Of a stretch of 9,225 nt of DNA, positions 1 through 6,179 are shown piece by piece; the first letter of the stretch is position 1; every line of letters starts with the position of its first letter. Source of the stretch: an uncultured Collinsella sp. (GTDB lineage: Bacteria > Actinomycetota > Coriobacteriia > Coriobacteriales > Coriobacteriaceae); assembly GCA_937989795.1 (NCBI GenBank), contig CALKBB010000249.1, forward strand, positions 1 to 9,225, given 5' to 3'. Below the pieces are notes generated by a model, which made no database searches, was not told the origin of the DNA, and saw nothing but the letters and a program-made list of their open reading frames with translations. The translations under genes and the position numbers were made by a program.

Positions 1-69
1 CGGCTGCAAGCAGAGTCGTTCAAAAGGTATTAGTGGTCGGGCCCGCTCCCTTACGTACCGCCATTGGGA

Positions 70-214
70 ACTTTGGCTGATACTTTGAAAGCGATGGGGC
101 CTTTGTTGACAGGACCTTGGGGCCCGATTGGATACTTTGGGGCTGCACTGAGCGTTTGGCTGAGCGTAGCCTTGGGTACCTTTTGATTTACCTTGGATTG
201 ATTCGCTGACTTTG
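70..214 (+). repeat. Short interspersed direct repeats in the nitroreductase leader
   Basis: ACTTTG occurs at 70-75, 82-87, 134-139 and 209-214. GATACTTTG occurs at 79-87 and 131-139. TTTGGCTGA occurs at 72-80 and 155-163. GGGGCC occurs at 96-101 and 119-124. CCTTGG occurs at 115-120, 170-175 and 191-196. The last ACTTTG runs into the ribosome binding site. The words are exact, but spacing is irregular, so this is not a simple tandem array. It could be an operator-like region, decayed duplications, or a by-product of biased composition. Confidence 0.45.
106..136 (+). promoter_or_regulatory. Weak promoter candidate for the nitroreductase
   Basis: A perfect -35 hexamer TTGACA at 106-111 is followed after 19 bases by GATACT at 131-136, a 4-of-6 match to the -10 consensus. 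The spacer is two bases longer than optimal. Use of this promoter would give a 5' leader of roughly 80-85 bases before the ATG at 227. It is the best promoter-like pair seen upstream of the gene, but the match is modest. Confidence 0.3.
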
Positions 215-226
215 GAGGGTTTGGTT

Positions 227-757
227 ATGGGGTATTTGGATCTTGCTCGGTCTCGGTATTCTTGTCGTGAATTTGAGGCTCGGGCTGTTGAGCAGGCTGT
301 GGTGGATGCCATTGTTGAGGCTGGGCGTATTGCTCCTTCTGCTTGTAATAATCATCCAACCCGTGTGATGGTGTTGGATACGCCTGAGCTTCTGGAGAAG
401 GCAGCTGCTTGTCAGCCTCGGTTTGCTCGTGATGGGTCCATCTTTGGCGCTCCGCTTGTCTTCCTTATTTGCAGCGTTACCGATGATGCTTGGGTGCGCC
501 CGTATGACCAGATGAATTCCAGTGAAATCGATACGTCCATCGTGTGTGATCAGATGATGATGGAGGCCGAGGAGCAGGGTCTGGGAACGTGCTGGGTATG
601 CCATTTTAAGCCCGAGCTAGCCCGTGAGCAGTTCAACCTGCCCGAAGGCGTCTATCCCTATCACATGCTCGTCTGCGGCTATCCTGCCGACCACATCGCC
701 GACCCCGAGCATCGCGAGGCCCGTACCATTCCCCTCTCCGACTTCCTCCTCAAATAG
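227..757 (+). CDS. Nitroreductase family flavoprotein
   Basis: A 176-residue protein of the FMN-dependent nitroreductase superfamily, soluble enzymes that use NAD(P)H to reduce nitroaromatics, quinones or related substrates; the true substrate cannot be told. Family signatures are the N-terminal RSRYSCREF, whose basic and Ser residues contact FMN phosphate, then PSACNNHP near residues 37-44, and GLGTCWV near residue 120 in the second FMN-contact region. The length fits the small single-domain, homodimeric subgroup. The ATG at 227 is chosen because GGAGGG at 214-219 lies 7 bases upstream; an in-frame TTG at 212 would overlap that site. Codon usage is split: 12 of the first 14 alanine codons are GCT, while the last five are all GCC. 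The gene stands alone and converges on a minus-strand gene. Family assignment is confident; physiological role is unknown. Confidence 0.9.
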   Translation: MGYLDLARSRYSCREFEARAVEQAVVDAIVEAGRIAPSACNNHPTRVMVLDTPELLEKAAACQPRFARDGSIFGAPLVFLICSVTDDAWVRPYDQMNSSEIDTSIVCDQMMMEAEEQGLGTCWVCHFKPELAREQFNLPEGVYPYHMLVCGYPADHIADPEHREARTIPLSDFLLK

Positions 758-793
758 GGTTTAGTACATGCCCTAAAACCTACCTTTTACCAC

Positions 794-855
794 GCGCCCT
801 TCGCCGAGCTCTGCCCTATCGCGCGCAGAGCTCGGCTATTTCGCGCTAAGGGCGC
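794..855. terminator. Nested inverted repeats between convergent genes, likely bidirectional terminator
   Basis: Two perfect stems are nested. The outer pair is GCGCCCTT at 794-801 with AAGGGCGC at 848-855. The inner 12-bp pair is GCCGAGCTCTGC at 803-814 with its complement at 825-836, leaving a 10-base loop. The inner stem is followed on the plus strand by TATTT, a weak T tract. The position, just after the nitroreductase stop and before the end of the opposing gene, suits a terminator serving one or both strands. Termination strength is uncertain because neither side has a long T run. Confidence 0.6.
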
Positions 856-903
856 ACGCGCCTCCCCATTGGAATGCAAATGGAACAGCTTTCACGAATA
901 CAT

Positions 904-931
904 GGCCGAGCCGTGGGCGACTAGCCCGGCC
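904..931 (-). terminator. Hairpin just after the small membrane-protein gene
   Basis: On the minus strand, an 8-bp stem with one G-U pair (924-931 with 904-911) and a 12-base loop begins 4 bases after the TAA of the upstream gene. What follows is only mildly T-rich, so it may be a weak terminator or an mRNA 3' end stabiliser working with the larger structure at 794-855. Confidence 0.4.
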
Positions 932-935
932 ACCA

Positions 936-1364
936 TTATTCCTCGATAAAAGCCGGCACGCGATTAGTCCTGCGCATCTTGAAATCGCCAATCTTGTGAG
1001 AGACATAGAGAATGCCGTCCATCCCATCTCGCGATGCATATGACAGGTGAACAGAACCGCAATCCGCTCCATCATTGTCGATAAGATCAAACGAATTCGG
1101 ATCGCTTGTTGCAGCCAAACGACCACTCATACAAGAGCCATCGTCATTACAGATTTGCCATTCCATATCTTCGCCCGTAAGAATCGCCATAGACGGCCTG
1201 ATTGCATCATCGCTGGCATACATCCCGTCTATGCCAAACCCATTTTCAGCGCCATCAATGAACGACTGCTCGGACCTATACGTCGCAAACGATGCACATA
1301 GCGCCATTGCGAGACCAACTGCAAGAACAACAATTACAATCTTTACGTAGCTCTTGGCCATCAT
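936..1364 (-). CDS. Small membrane-anchored or secreted protein, function unknown
   Basis: I do not recognise this 142-residue protein. Residues 1-5 are short and include a Lys; residues 6-27 are a single hydrophobic segment acting as a signal peptide or N-terminal anchor. The rest is polar, acidic and probably extracytoplasmic. It contains Cys72 and Cys78 flanking an NDDGS turn, a third Cys at 102, and alternating polar/hydrophobic stretches suggestive of beta strands, such as the region around DCGSVHLSYASRDG. No good lipobox precedes Cys23. Overall it resembles small beta-rich secreted proteins, but no domain can be named. Two adjacent ATG codons exist (1364 and 1361); GAGGG upstream is 5 and 8 bases away, so either is possible. 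The gene stands alone, with an AT-rich region upstream and hairpins downstream. Confidence 0.7.
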   Translation of the reverse strand: MMAKSYVKIVIVVLAVGLAMALCASFATYRSEQSFIDGAENGFGIDGMYASDDAIRPSMAILTGEDMEWQICNDDGSCMSGRLAATSDPNSFDLIDNDGADCGSVHLSYASRDGMDGILYVSHKIGDFKMRRTNRVPAFIEE

Positions 1365-1447
1365 GCCATCCCTCTTTTCGCTTGCCTAAGGAAATGCGGA
1401 AGAAGCTGTTCGTCGCGGCTTGTTTGCACACCTTTCTGCCCCGGTTC

Positions 1448-1464
1448 GGTTACTTAGGTTACTT
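1448..1464 (+). repeat. Tandem 8-base direct repeat
   Basis: GGTTACTT occurs at 1448-1455 and again at 1457-1464, separated by one base (period 9). It lies about 85-100 bases upstream of the minus-strand gene start, where an operator would be reasonable. The embedded TTAGGTTA looks like half of a DtxR/IdeR-type box, but the second, inverted half is absent, so no regulator is assigned. Confidence 0.35.
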
Positions 1465-1581
1465 GAGAGATCCTATATATGATTTTATCCGTATACGTAA
1501 TATGAATTTTGGACATATCGAAATTGGTCAATAATTGTGAGAGCTTTCGCCTTCAGTGAATGTATTGGCTTGTCTCTCATG

Positions 1582-1650
1582 CAAATTAAGTCCCTGGCAG
1601 GCGTTCAGAAGAGCACGATATTCTTAATTTGATAAATGGTAGGAATTAAG
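1582..1650. repeat. Three copies of AATTAAG in both orientations
   Basis: CAAATTAAG at 1582-1590 has its exact inverse CTTAATTTG at 1623-1631, with 32 bases between. A further AATTAAG at 1644-1650 could pair with the same central copy across a 14-base loop. The central copy can therefore form either of two mutually exclusive hairpins, or the three copies could be binding half-sites. The low-complexity AT background makes chance occurrence plausible. Confidence 0.35.
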
Positions 1651-1667
1651 GCATGTCCCAAAAATCT

Positions 1668-1698
1668 AATAAAAAGGAGCCCGCAGGTGCGAGCTCCT
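1668..1698 (-). terminator. Intrinsic terminator of the divIVA operon
   Basis: On the minus strand a 10-bp stem (1698-1689 pairing with 1684-1675, one G-U pair) closes a 4-base loop and runs straight into TTTTTATT. It starts 29 bases after the divIVA stop codon. This is a textbook Rho-independent terminator and marks the end of the long minus-strand gene block. Confidence 0.9.
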
Positions 1699-1727
1699 CT
1701 TAAGGGCACTAGATTGTAGCTCTGGAG

Positions 1728-2405
1728 CTAGTCCAGGTCGTCGGCAGCAAAGTTGTCGATCGGAGCGAAGGGGTCAGCCACGGGAACAACCGGATCAGCG
1801 ACAGGCAGCGGCTCGGCGGCGGGAACGGTCACCGCAGGAGAAGCGGCAGAACCGACCGGCGTGGAGGCCATAAGGTCGGACGGGAAGGAATTCTGCGCAT
1901 CGTCCATGAAGTGCTGGATGAGCTTGAGGTACTCGGCTTTGAACTCCTCACGGGAAGCCTTCAGACGGTCGATCTCCTCGAGCTCGGCCTGCTTCTCGGT
2001 CAGGGCCTGACGGATGACCTCGCGGGCCTTGGCGTCGGCTTCGTTGCGGATACGCTCAGCGTTCTCGTTAGCGTCGTTGACGATGCCCTCGGCGGGCTGC
2101 TGGGCAGCGATCAGCGCAGCGGAGATCTGACGCTCCTGGGCAGAGAAGTCGGGTGCGGGAGCGGCCACAGGAGCGGCGGGAACGGCCTGAGCGGCAGCGT
2201 CCTGAGCCTGGGCAAGTTGAGCCTGCGTGTCAGCAAGCTGCTGCTCGGTGGCAGTCAGACGACCCTTAAGATCGACAATCTTGGCAAGCATAGCGTCAAC
2301 CTCAGAGGACAGCGTCTCCAAAAAGACGTCGACCTCGGCGGGATCATAGCCGCGCTTGGCCTCAGAGAAAGTCTGAGCCTGGATGTCAGCAGGGGTAATA
2401 GCCAT
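1728..2405 (-). CDS. divIVA: DivIVA-family cell division and polarity protein
   Basis: A 225-residue DivIVA-family protein (Wag31 in mycobacteria). Such proteins form coiled-coil assemblies on negatively curved membrane at septa and poles and recruit division or wall-growth proteins. Residues 1-35 are the conserved membrane-binding head, with ITPADI and then RGYDPAEVDVFLE. A first coiled coil follows at about 34-70, then an Ala/Pro linker at about 71-86. A second long coiled coil, rich in Ala, Glu and Lys, covers about 88-170. The C-terminal 50 residues are Pro/Ala/Val-rich with repeated VADP and end in an acidic patch. ATG at 2405 is preceded by AAGGAG 8 bases away. It is last in the yggS-sepF-yggT-divIVA series and is followed by a strong terminator. 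The head is slightly shorter than in the Bacillus protein. Confidence 0.93.
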   Translation of the reverse strand: MAITPADIQAQTFSEAKRGYDPAEVDVFLETLSSEVDAMLAKIVDLKGRLTATEQQLADTQAQLAQAQDAAAQAVPAAPVAAPAPDFSAQERQISAALIAAQQPAEGIVNDANENAERIRNEADAKAREVIRQALTEKQAELEEIDRLKASREEFKAEYLKLIQHFMDDAQNSFPSDLMASTPVGSAASPAVTVPAAEPLPVADPVVPVADPFAPIDNFAADDLD

Positions 2406-2429
2406 AACAAGTTCTCCTTTTTCATCGCC

Positions 2430-2447
2430 TCGGCGCCGGGCGCCCGA
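2430..2447 (-). other. GC palindromes between yggT and divIVA
   Basis: Overlapping palindromes CGGCGCCG (2431-2438) and GGGCGCCC (2438-2445) lie in the 62-base gap upstream of the divIVA ribosome binding site. They can fold into a compact, slightly imperfect hairpin. With no T tract on the minus strand it is not a clear terminator; it could limit read-through, stabilise the divIVA mRNA 5' end or bind a protein. Confidence 0.35.
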
Positions 2448-2467
2448 CGTAAGTTACTGAGCCAGTA

Positions 2468-2749
2468 CTATTCGAGTATACCTATAAGAAGCTGCAGAAT
2501 CAGCCTCTGCACCAACTGCAACGCAATAATTGCAACGACCGGCGAAAAATCAACGCCGCCCATCGGCGGAATAAACCGACGAAACAGGTTGAGCCACGGA
2601 CCGCAGACGCTATCGAGCACAGCGGCGATATCCTGCAGCAGGCCGCCCTGCTTCATGGGAATCCACGTCATAAAGCAATAGACCACGATGAGCGTGGAGT
2701 AGAAGTTGAACAGCGTGTTGACCAGCTGGACAATGGTGTAGATGTTGAT
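2468..2749 (-). CDS. yggT: YggT/YlmG family membrane protein with apparent non-ATG start
   Basis: A small integral membrane protein of the YggT/YlmG family, found beside sepF and divIVA in Gram-positives and in plastids, where it is linked to division or nucleoid placement. Its exact job is unclear. The diagnostic segment is FRRFIPPMGGVDFSPVVA, followed by a second hydrophobic helix (IIALQLVQRLILQLLIGIL). The first helix includes YSTLIVVYCFMTWIP. The first standard start codon in frame is GTG at 2686, which would remove most of helix 1. The frame remains open to the sepF stop, and the missing N-terminus (NIYTIVQLVNTLFNFY) fits the family. I place the start at ATC (2749), 6 bases after a strong GAGGAG; ATT at 2755 is the other option. 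That gives 93 residues, a normal family length. The start codon is uncertain; the family is not. Confidence 0.8.
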   Translation of the reverse strand: MNIYTIVQLVNTLFNFYSTLIVVYCFMTWIPMKQGGLLQDIAAVLDSVCGPWLNLFRRFIPPMGGVDFSPVVAIIALQLVQRLILQLLIGILE

Positions 2750-2755
2750 GAGAAT

Positions 2756-2761
2756 CTCCTC
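2756..2761 (-). promoter_or_regulatory. Strong ribosome binding site deciding the yggT start
   Basis: GAGGAG on the minus strand lies 9 bases after the sepF stop codon. No ATG, GTG or TTG follows in the yggT frame at usable distance; ATC at 2749-2747 has a 6-base spacing. The site argues that yggT is initiated here, at an unusual codon, and not at GTG 2686, which is 69 bases downstream. Confidence 0.6.
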
Positions 2762-2770
2762 GTCTTGGGT

Positions 2771-3496
2771 TTACTTAAGGTAGCCGTCGGCGCGCAGCTT
2801 CTTGAGGTCCGAATCCTTGACCTCGCAGCCGGCGGGCAGCACCATAAACACGCGATCGCCCACCTCTTTGACCGTAGCGCCCAGGCCGCAGGCAAAGCCA
2901 TAGCTAAAGTCCAGGACACGCTTGGCGACCTCGGTGCGAACTCCAACAAAAATCAGCGCAACGGGCTGCTTGGTGCGCACACGGCGGACAACGGTCTCGA
3001 CATCGTCATAGCTCTCGGGACGCAGAACATAGGCAGGCAGCTGCGGCGTGGCGTTGATGATGTTGCTCGCATAGGCCGAAGCGTCGCTCGGCGCAGGAGC
3101 GGGCGCAGGTGCCGCGGCGCGAGCGCGAGCGCTCTCGGCATAGCTCGACGGCGTGTCGTAAGCGCCGGGACGATAGCCGCCCGCGACACTATCCTGAGAA
3201 CGCGACGGCGGATTGTACGTCGTTGCATGACGGGAGTCGTCGCCGACCAGCTGGCCGGAGCGCGTGTACACCGCGACAGACTCGGCCTCACCGCGGCGCG
3301 TCTGACCCAGCAGGCCGTTGCTCGGCTCGTCCTGGGTATAGAAGCCCTCACCCGAGGCACCGCTGTAGCCGTTGTTCTGATAGCCATCGTCGTAGCCGTC
3401 ATCGTAGCCGTAGTCGTCATCCTGGCCATAGCCCTGGTCGTAACCCTGCTGGCCGCCAAGGTGCATCTTATTTTTAATCTCGTCAAGGAAGCCCAT
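2771..3496 (-). CDS. sepF: SepF, FtsZ membrane anchor and bundling protein
   Basis: A 241-residue SepF. The protein binds membrane through an N-terminal amphipathic helix and the FtsZ tail through its C-terminal domain, and is the main Z-ring anchor where FtsA is missing. Residues 1-11 (MGFLDEIKNKM) are the membrane helix. Residues 16-46 are an unusual run rich in Gly, Tyr, Asp and Gln with repeated DDGY/QGY units. Residues 47-150 are a disordered-looking linker including a Pro-Ala repeat at about 128-136. Residues 155-226 are the globular SepF domain, with RPESYDDVETVVRRV, PVALIFVG, RVLDFSYGFACGLGA and VFMVLPAGCEV. ATG at 3496 is preceded by GAGAGGA about 8 bases upstream. It is longer than the Bacillus protein (about 150) because of the linker. 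It is followed in the same frame by yggT. Confidence 0.93.
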   Translation of the reverse strand: MGFLDEIKNKMHLGGQQGYDQGYGQDDDYGYDDGYDDGYQNNGYSGASGEGFYTQDEPSNGLLGQTRRGEAESVAVYTRSGQLVGDDSRHATTYNPPSRSQDSVAGGYRPGAYDTPSSYAESARARAAAPAPAPAPSDASAYASNIINATPQLPAYVLRPESYDDVETVVRRVRTKQPVALIFVGVRTEVAKRVLDFSYGFACGLGATVKEVGDRVFMVLPAGCEVKDSDLKKLRADGYLK

Positions 3497-3526
3497 GGTT
3501 GTGTCCTCTCACGGTTTAGTGCAGGC

Positions 3527-3555
3527 GCTCTGTAGACCAGTGCGCACTTCAGAGC
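3527..3555 (-). other. Hairpin between yggS and sepF
   Basis: GCTCTG (3527-3532) pairs with CAGAGC (3550-3555). The interior holds the 10-base palindrome AGTGCGCACT at 3539-3548, so two alternative folds exist. The structure begins directly after the yggS stop and is not followed by a T tract on the minus strand. An mRNA processing or stability element, or an operator for sepF, seems more likely than a terminator. Confidence 0.35.
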
Positions 3556-3556
3556 C

Positions 3557-4294
3557 CTATTTTACTGCAAACTCCGGGCTAAATACTACCCTGCCCAGGC
3601 GAACGAGCGTAGAGCCCTCTTCAAGGGCAGGCTCAAAATCCTCGCTCATGCCACAAGAAAGCTCGGGCAGGCTCAGATCGGGATGCGCCGCCTCCAGCTC
3701 ATCCCTCAGCTCTCGCAGCCCGGCGAAGGTGCGACGCGCCACATCCTTGTTCCCCCGAGGGGCCATGGTCATAAGGCCCTGCACACAAATTCCCTCAAGC
3801 TCCGCAAGCTCGCCGGCAGCGCCACGAATCTCATCGGGCGAAAAGCCGCCCTTAGACTCCTCGCCGCTCACGTTGACCTCGATCAGCACCTGCTGGGGGG
3901 CGGCGAGCTCGCCCGCTTCGATCTTGCGAATGGCACGGCTCGAGATCGCCTGCGCCAAATGAAGCGACCCCACCGAATGAATCAGCTCGGCCGAGCCCAA
4001 CACCGCGTTAATCTTATTGGTCTGAAGGTTGCCAATCATGTCGAAGCGCACCTCGGGCAGTTCCGGATGCTCCGCCAGGCCCGTGAGCTTGCGGACGAGC
4101 TCTTGCGGGCGGTTCTCGGCAAAATGGCGATACCCCACCTGGATGGCCGCGATGGTCTCATTGACGCCGACGGTCTTGGATACGGCAATCAGACGCGCGG
4201 CATCGTGGGGCCTCCCAGCGCGATCGAGCGCCGCATAAAAACGCTCGAGTATCTGCTCGCGGCGAGCGCGCATTACATCCAAATAGTTATCCAT
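3557..4294 (-). CDS. yggS: YggS/PLPBP family pyridoxal phosphate homeostasis protein
   Basis: A 245-residue, single-domain alanine-racemase-fold protein of the YggS/YlmE/PROSC family. It binds pyridoxal 5'-phosphate through a Schiff base and buffers PLP and amino-acid pools; no catalysis is established. The PLP lysine is Lys40 in LIAVSKTV. Other family marks are HFAENRPQEL (58-66), FDMIGNLQTNK (84-94), VLIEVNVSGEESKGGF (136-151), GLMTMAP (173-179), and SCGMSEDFEPALEEGSTLVRLG (213-234), which forms the phosphate pocket. The C-terminus GRVVFSPEF departs from the usual GxxIFG ending. ATG at 4294 has GGAGG 9 bases upstream; an in-frame TTG two codons earlier is too close to that site. It is the first gene after the phoU hairpin and begins the division-cluster segment. 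Confidence 0.93.
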   Translation of the reverse strand: MDNYLDVMRARREQILERFYAALDRAGRPHDAARLIAVSKTVGVNETIAAIQVGYRHFAENRPQELVRKLTGLAEHPELPEVRFDMIGNLQTNKINAVLGSAELIHSVGSLHLAQAISSRAIRKIEAGELAAPQQVLIEVNVSGEESKGGFSPDEIRGAAGELAELEGICVQGLMTMAPRGNKDVARRTFAGLRELRDELEAAHPDLSLPELSCGMSEDFEPALEEGSTLVRLGRVVFSPEFAVK

Positions 4295-4344
4295 TGCCAA
4301 TCGCCTCCGCTAACAGCACAACAAGTAGTCCCATGCTAGCGCAA

Positions 4345-4376
4345 GAGCGCGGCCCCGCATCCGCAAGGCCGCGCTC
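4345..4376 (-). terminator. GC-rich hairpin between phoU and yggS
   Basis: A perfect 10-bp stem (GAGCGCGGCC at 4345-4354 with GGCCGCGCTC at 4367-4376) closes a 12-base loop, about 40 bases past the phoU stop. The minus-strand sequence after it begins TTGCGCT, so the T tract is poor. It may terminate, attenuate or protect the 3' end of the pst-phoU message. If it terminates, yggS-sepF-yggT-divIVA need a promoter in the 50 bases before yggS, where I see no clear one. Confidence 0.5.
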
Positions 4377-4413
4377 CCTCAGGTATTTACAATCTCTCAA
4401 CGAACGGGGCTAC

Positions 4414-5271
4414 CTACTCCTCGTCGTCCTCACCATCATCCTCGTCCTCAAGATGATCCAACAGGTAGCGAAGACCCTCGCTCACCTCGTTAGCGGGCAC
4501 CTTGGCAACAAAGCGCGCATCGACGGCAGGCCTCATGATGACGCCCTCGCCCGAAGGCACGCGCATGCTCTCGAGCTCATCCTCGTCCGTGCGCGCGATA
4601 TCGCCGGCAGTCATACGCTGTCCGGTCAAAAGGAAGGTTAGACGGCAGGCGGCATCAATGGAAATCGAGGCGATGCGATCGAGGTAGCGCGAGACCATGA
4701 TGGCGCGGCGCAGGTCGTCATAGTTGCTGTCGTCGTCCATAAAATCGCCTGTGTCCATGCGGTTAAAGGTACGGAAGAACTTCTCGTACGCCGCATGCAC
4801 CGGCTCATCCTCAACGGCCAGGTTGCAGATGATGGACATTTCGTTGGTGACGAGCGCGGACAGCGACGAGCCCAGCACCTGGTACACGGCCTCGGCCTCG
4901 GCCTCAACCGTGCCGACGAGCTCCTGAGGCAGCGAGATGTCGGCCTTGACCATGTGACGCGTGGCGCGGCAGATCTGGCGAACCTTATCGGTCATGCGCT
5001 GCAGGTTAAAGTCGACGTAGATAATCGTCTGCAGCAAACGGAAGTCGGAGGCGACCGGCGACTGCGTAGCAATCAGGTTGTAGCACACGGCCTCCAAGTT
5101 GGCGCAGCGAGCATCAATCGAAAGCGTGCGCTTCTTGGTCTTAGTGGCGAGCTTGCGGTCGTCGGTCACATAGGCCTTCACGGCGTCGTGAAGGGCAAGA
5201 TCGACGGCCTCGTAGATACTCAGCATCTCGTGACGGGCCTCGATGAGCTGACGGGAAAACAGTTTGCGCAT
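4414..5271 (-). CDS. phoU: PhoU-family phosphate signalling regulator with acidic tail
   Basis: A 285-residue PhoU-family protein, the cytoplasmic helical-bundle partner of the Pst transporter that restrains uptake and phosphate signalling when phosphate is plentiful. Repeat 1 spans about 1-110, with the hallmark NLIATQSPVASDFRLLQTI (65-83) and then FNLQRMTDKVRQI (88-100). Repeat 2 spans about 120-218, with RYLDRIASISIDAA (195-208). In typical PhoU both repeats carry E-R-I-G-D-x-x-x-N/D metal motifs; here these read QRMTD and DRIAS, so the usual acidic ligands are partly replaced. Residues 219-285 are an extra segment ending in an Asp/Glu-rich tail; typical PhoU proteins are about 220-240 long. 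ATG at 5271 has GGAG 7 bases upstream. It follows pstB after a 92-base gap, longer than the other gaps in the group. Confidence 0.88.
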   Translation of the reverse strand: MRKLFSRQLIEARHEMLSIYEAVDLALHDAVKAYVTDDRKLATKTKKRTLSIDARCANLEAVCYNLIATQSPVASDFRLLQTIIYVDFNLQRMTDKVRQICRATRHMVKADISLPQELVGTVEAEAEAVYQVLGSSLSALVTNEMSIICNLAVEDEPVHAAYEKFFRTFNRMDTGDFMDDDSNYDDLRRAIMVSRYLDRIASISIDAACRLTFLLTGQRMTAGDIARTDEDELESMRVPSGEGVIMRPAVDARFVAKVPANEVSEGLRYLLDHLEDEDDGEDDEE

Positions 5272-5363
5272 GGTTCACTCCAATCAGTTGGGTGCGGTCA
5301 TGCCGCCCGCACAGTGAATACGCACCGGACCAGGTCCGATCGGCTTGGGACTAGTCGCACCGA
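5272..5363 (-). promoter_or_regulatory. Palindrome-rich pstB-phoU gap
   Basis: This 92-base gap is the only sizeable space in the pst group. It holds CGGACC-A-GGTCCG (5326-5338), an overlapping CCGATCGG palindrome (5336-5343), and CGCACC at 5321-5326 and 5356-5361, with the inverse GGTGCG at 5291-5296. No T tract or clear promoter hexamers are seen. The structures could set a different level for phoU relative to the transporter, by processing or partial termination, or bind a regulator. Confidence 0.35.
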
Positions 5364-6167
<804 letters not shown>

Positions 6168-6179
6168 GGGACTCCTTAA

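Larger units (their letters stand above)
1..226. other. G/T-rich leader without a convincing gene
   Basis: No convincing gene is seen. One frame is open from the left edge to a TGA at 78-80 and could be the last 25 or so codons of a plus-strand gene, but its codons do not resemble the GC-rich usage elsewhere and I do not recognise the peptide. From about base 60 the plus strand is strongly enriched in G and T and carries several short repeated words. This composition continues into the first half of the nitroreductase gene, so leader and gene start look like one compositional unit. Confidence 0.4.
1365..1667. other. AT-rich intergenic region with no convincing gene
   Basis: About 300 bases separate the small membrane-protein gene from the divIVA terminator, much richer in A/T than the surroundings. 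It presumably holds the promoter of the minus-strand gene: on that strand there are TTGACC near 1527 and TAAAAT and TATATA motifs between about 1475 and 1495, but no pair has good spacing. On the plus strand a 46-codon frame (ATG at 1394, stop ending 1534) begins MRKKLFVAACLHTFLP and has an AAGGA only 2 bases before the ATG, so it is weakly supported. Repeats in this region are listed separately. Confidence 0.5.

Noticed and set aside
1..60. Minus-strand GACCACTAATACC resembling the extreme 3' end of a 23S rRNA
   Set aside because: The rest of a 23S gene would have to lie at higher coordinates, where the leader and nitroreductase are instead. The match is too short and stands alone.
1448..1475. 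DtxR/IdeR iron box suggested by TTAGGTTA
   Set aside because: Only one half-site matches; the inverted half is missing and no iron-related gene is adjacent.
1394..1534. 46-codon plus-strand frame starting MRKKLFVAACLHTF in the AT-rich region
   Set aside because: The ribosome binding match is only 2 bases from the ATG, the C-terminal part is ordinary AT-rich sequence, and no homologue is recognised. Kept only as a note in the region entry.
2765..3535. Plus-strand open frame of 256 codons opposite sepF
   Set aside because: It mirrors sepF; the Val/Ile/Ala-rich part is the complement of the Tyr/Asp repeat codons. No initiation signal supports it.
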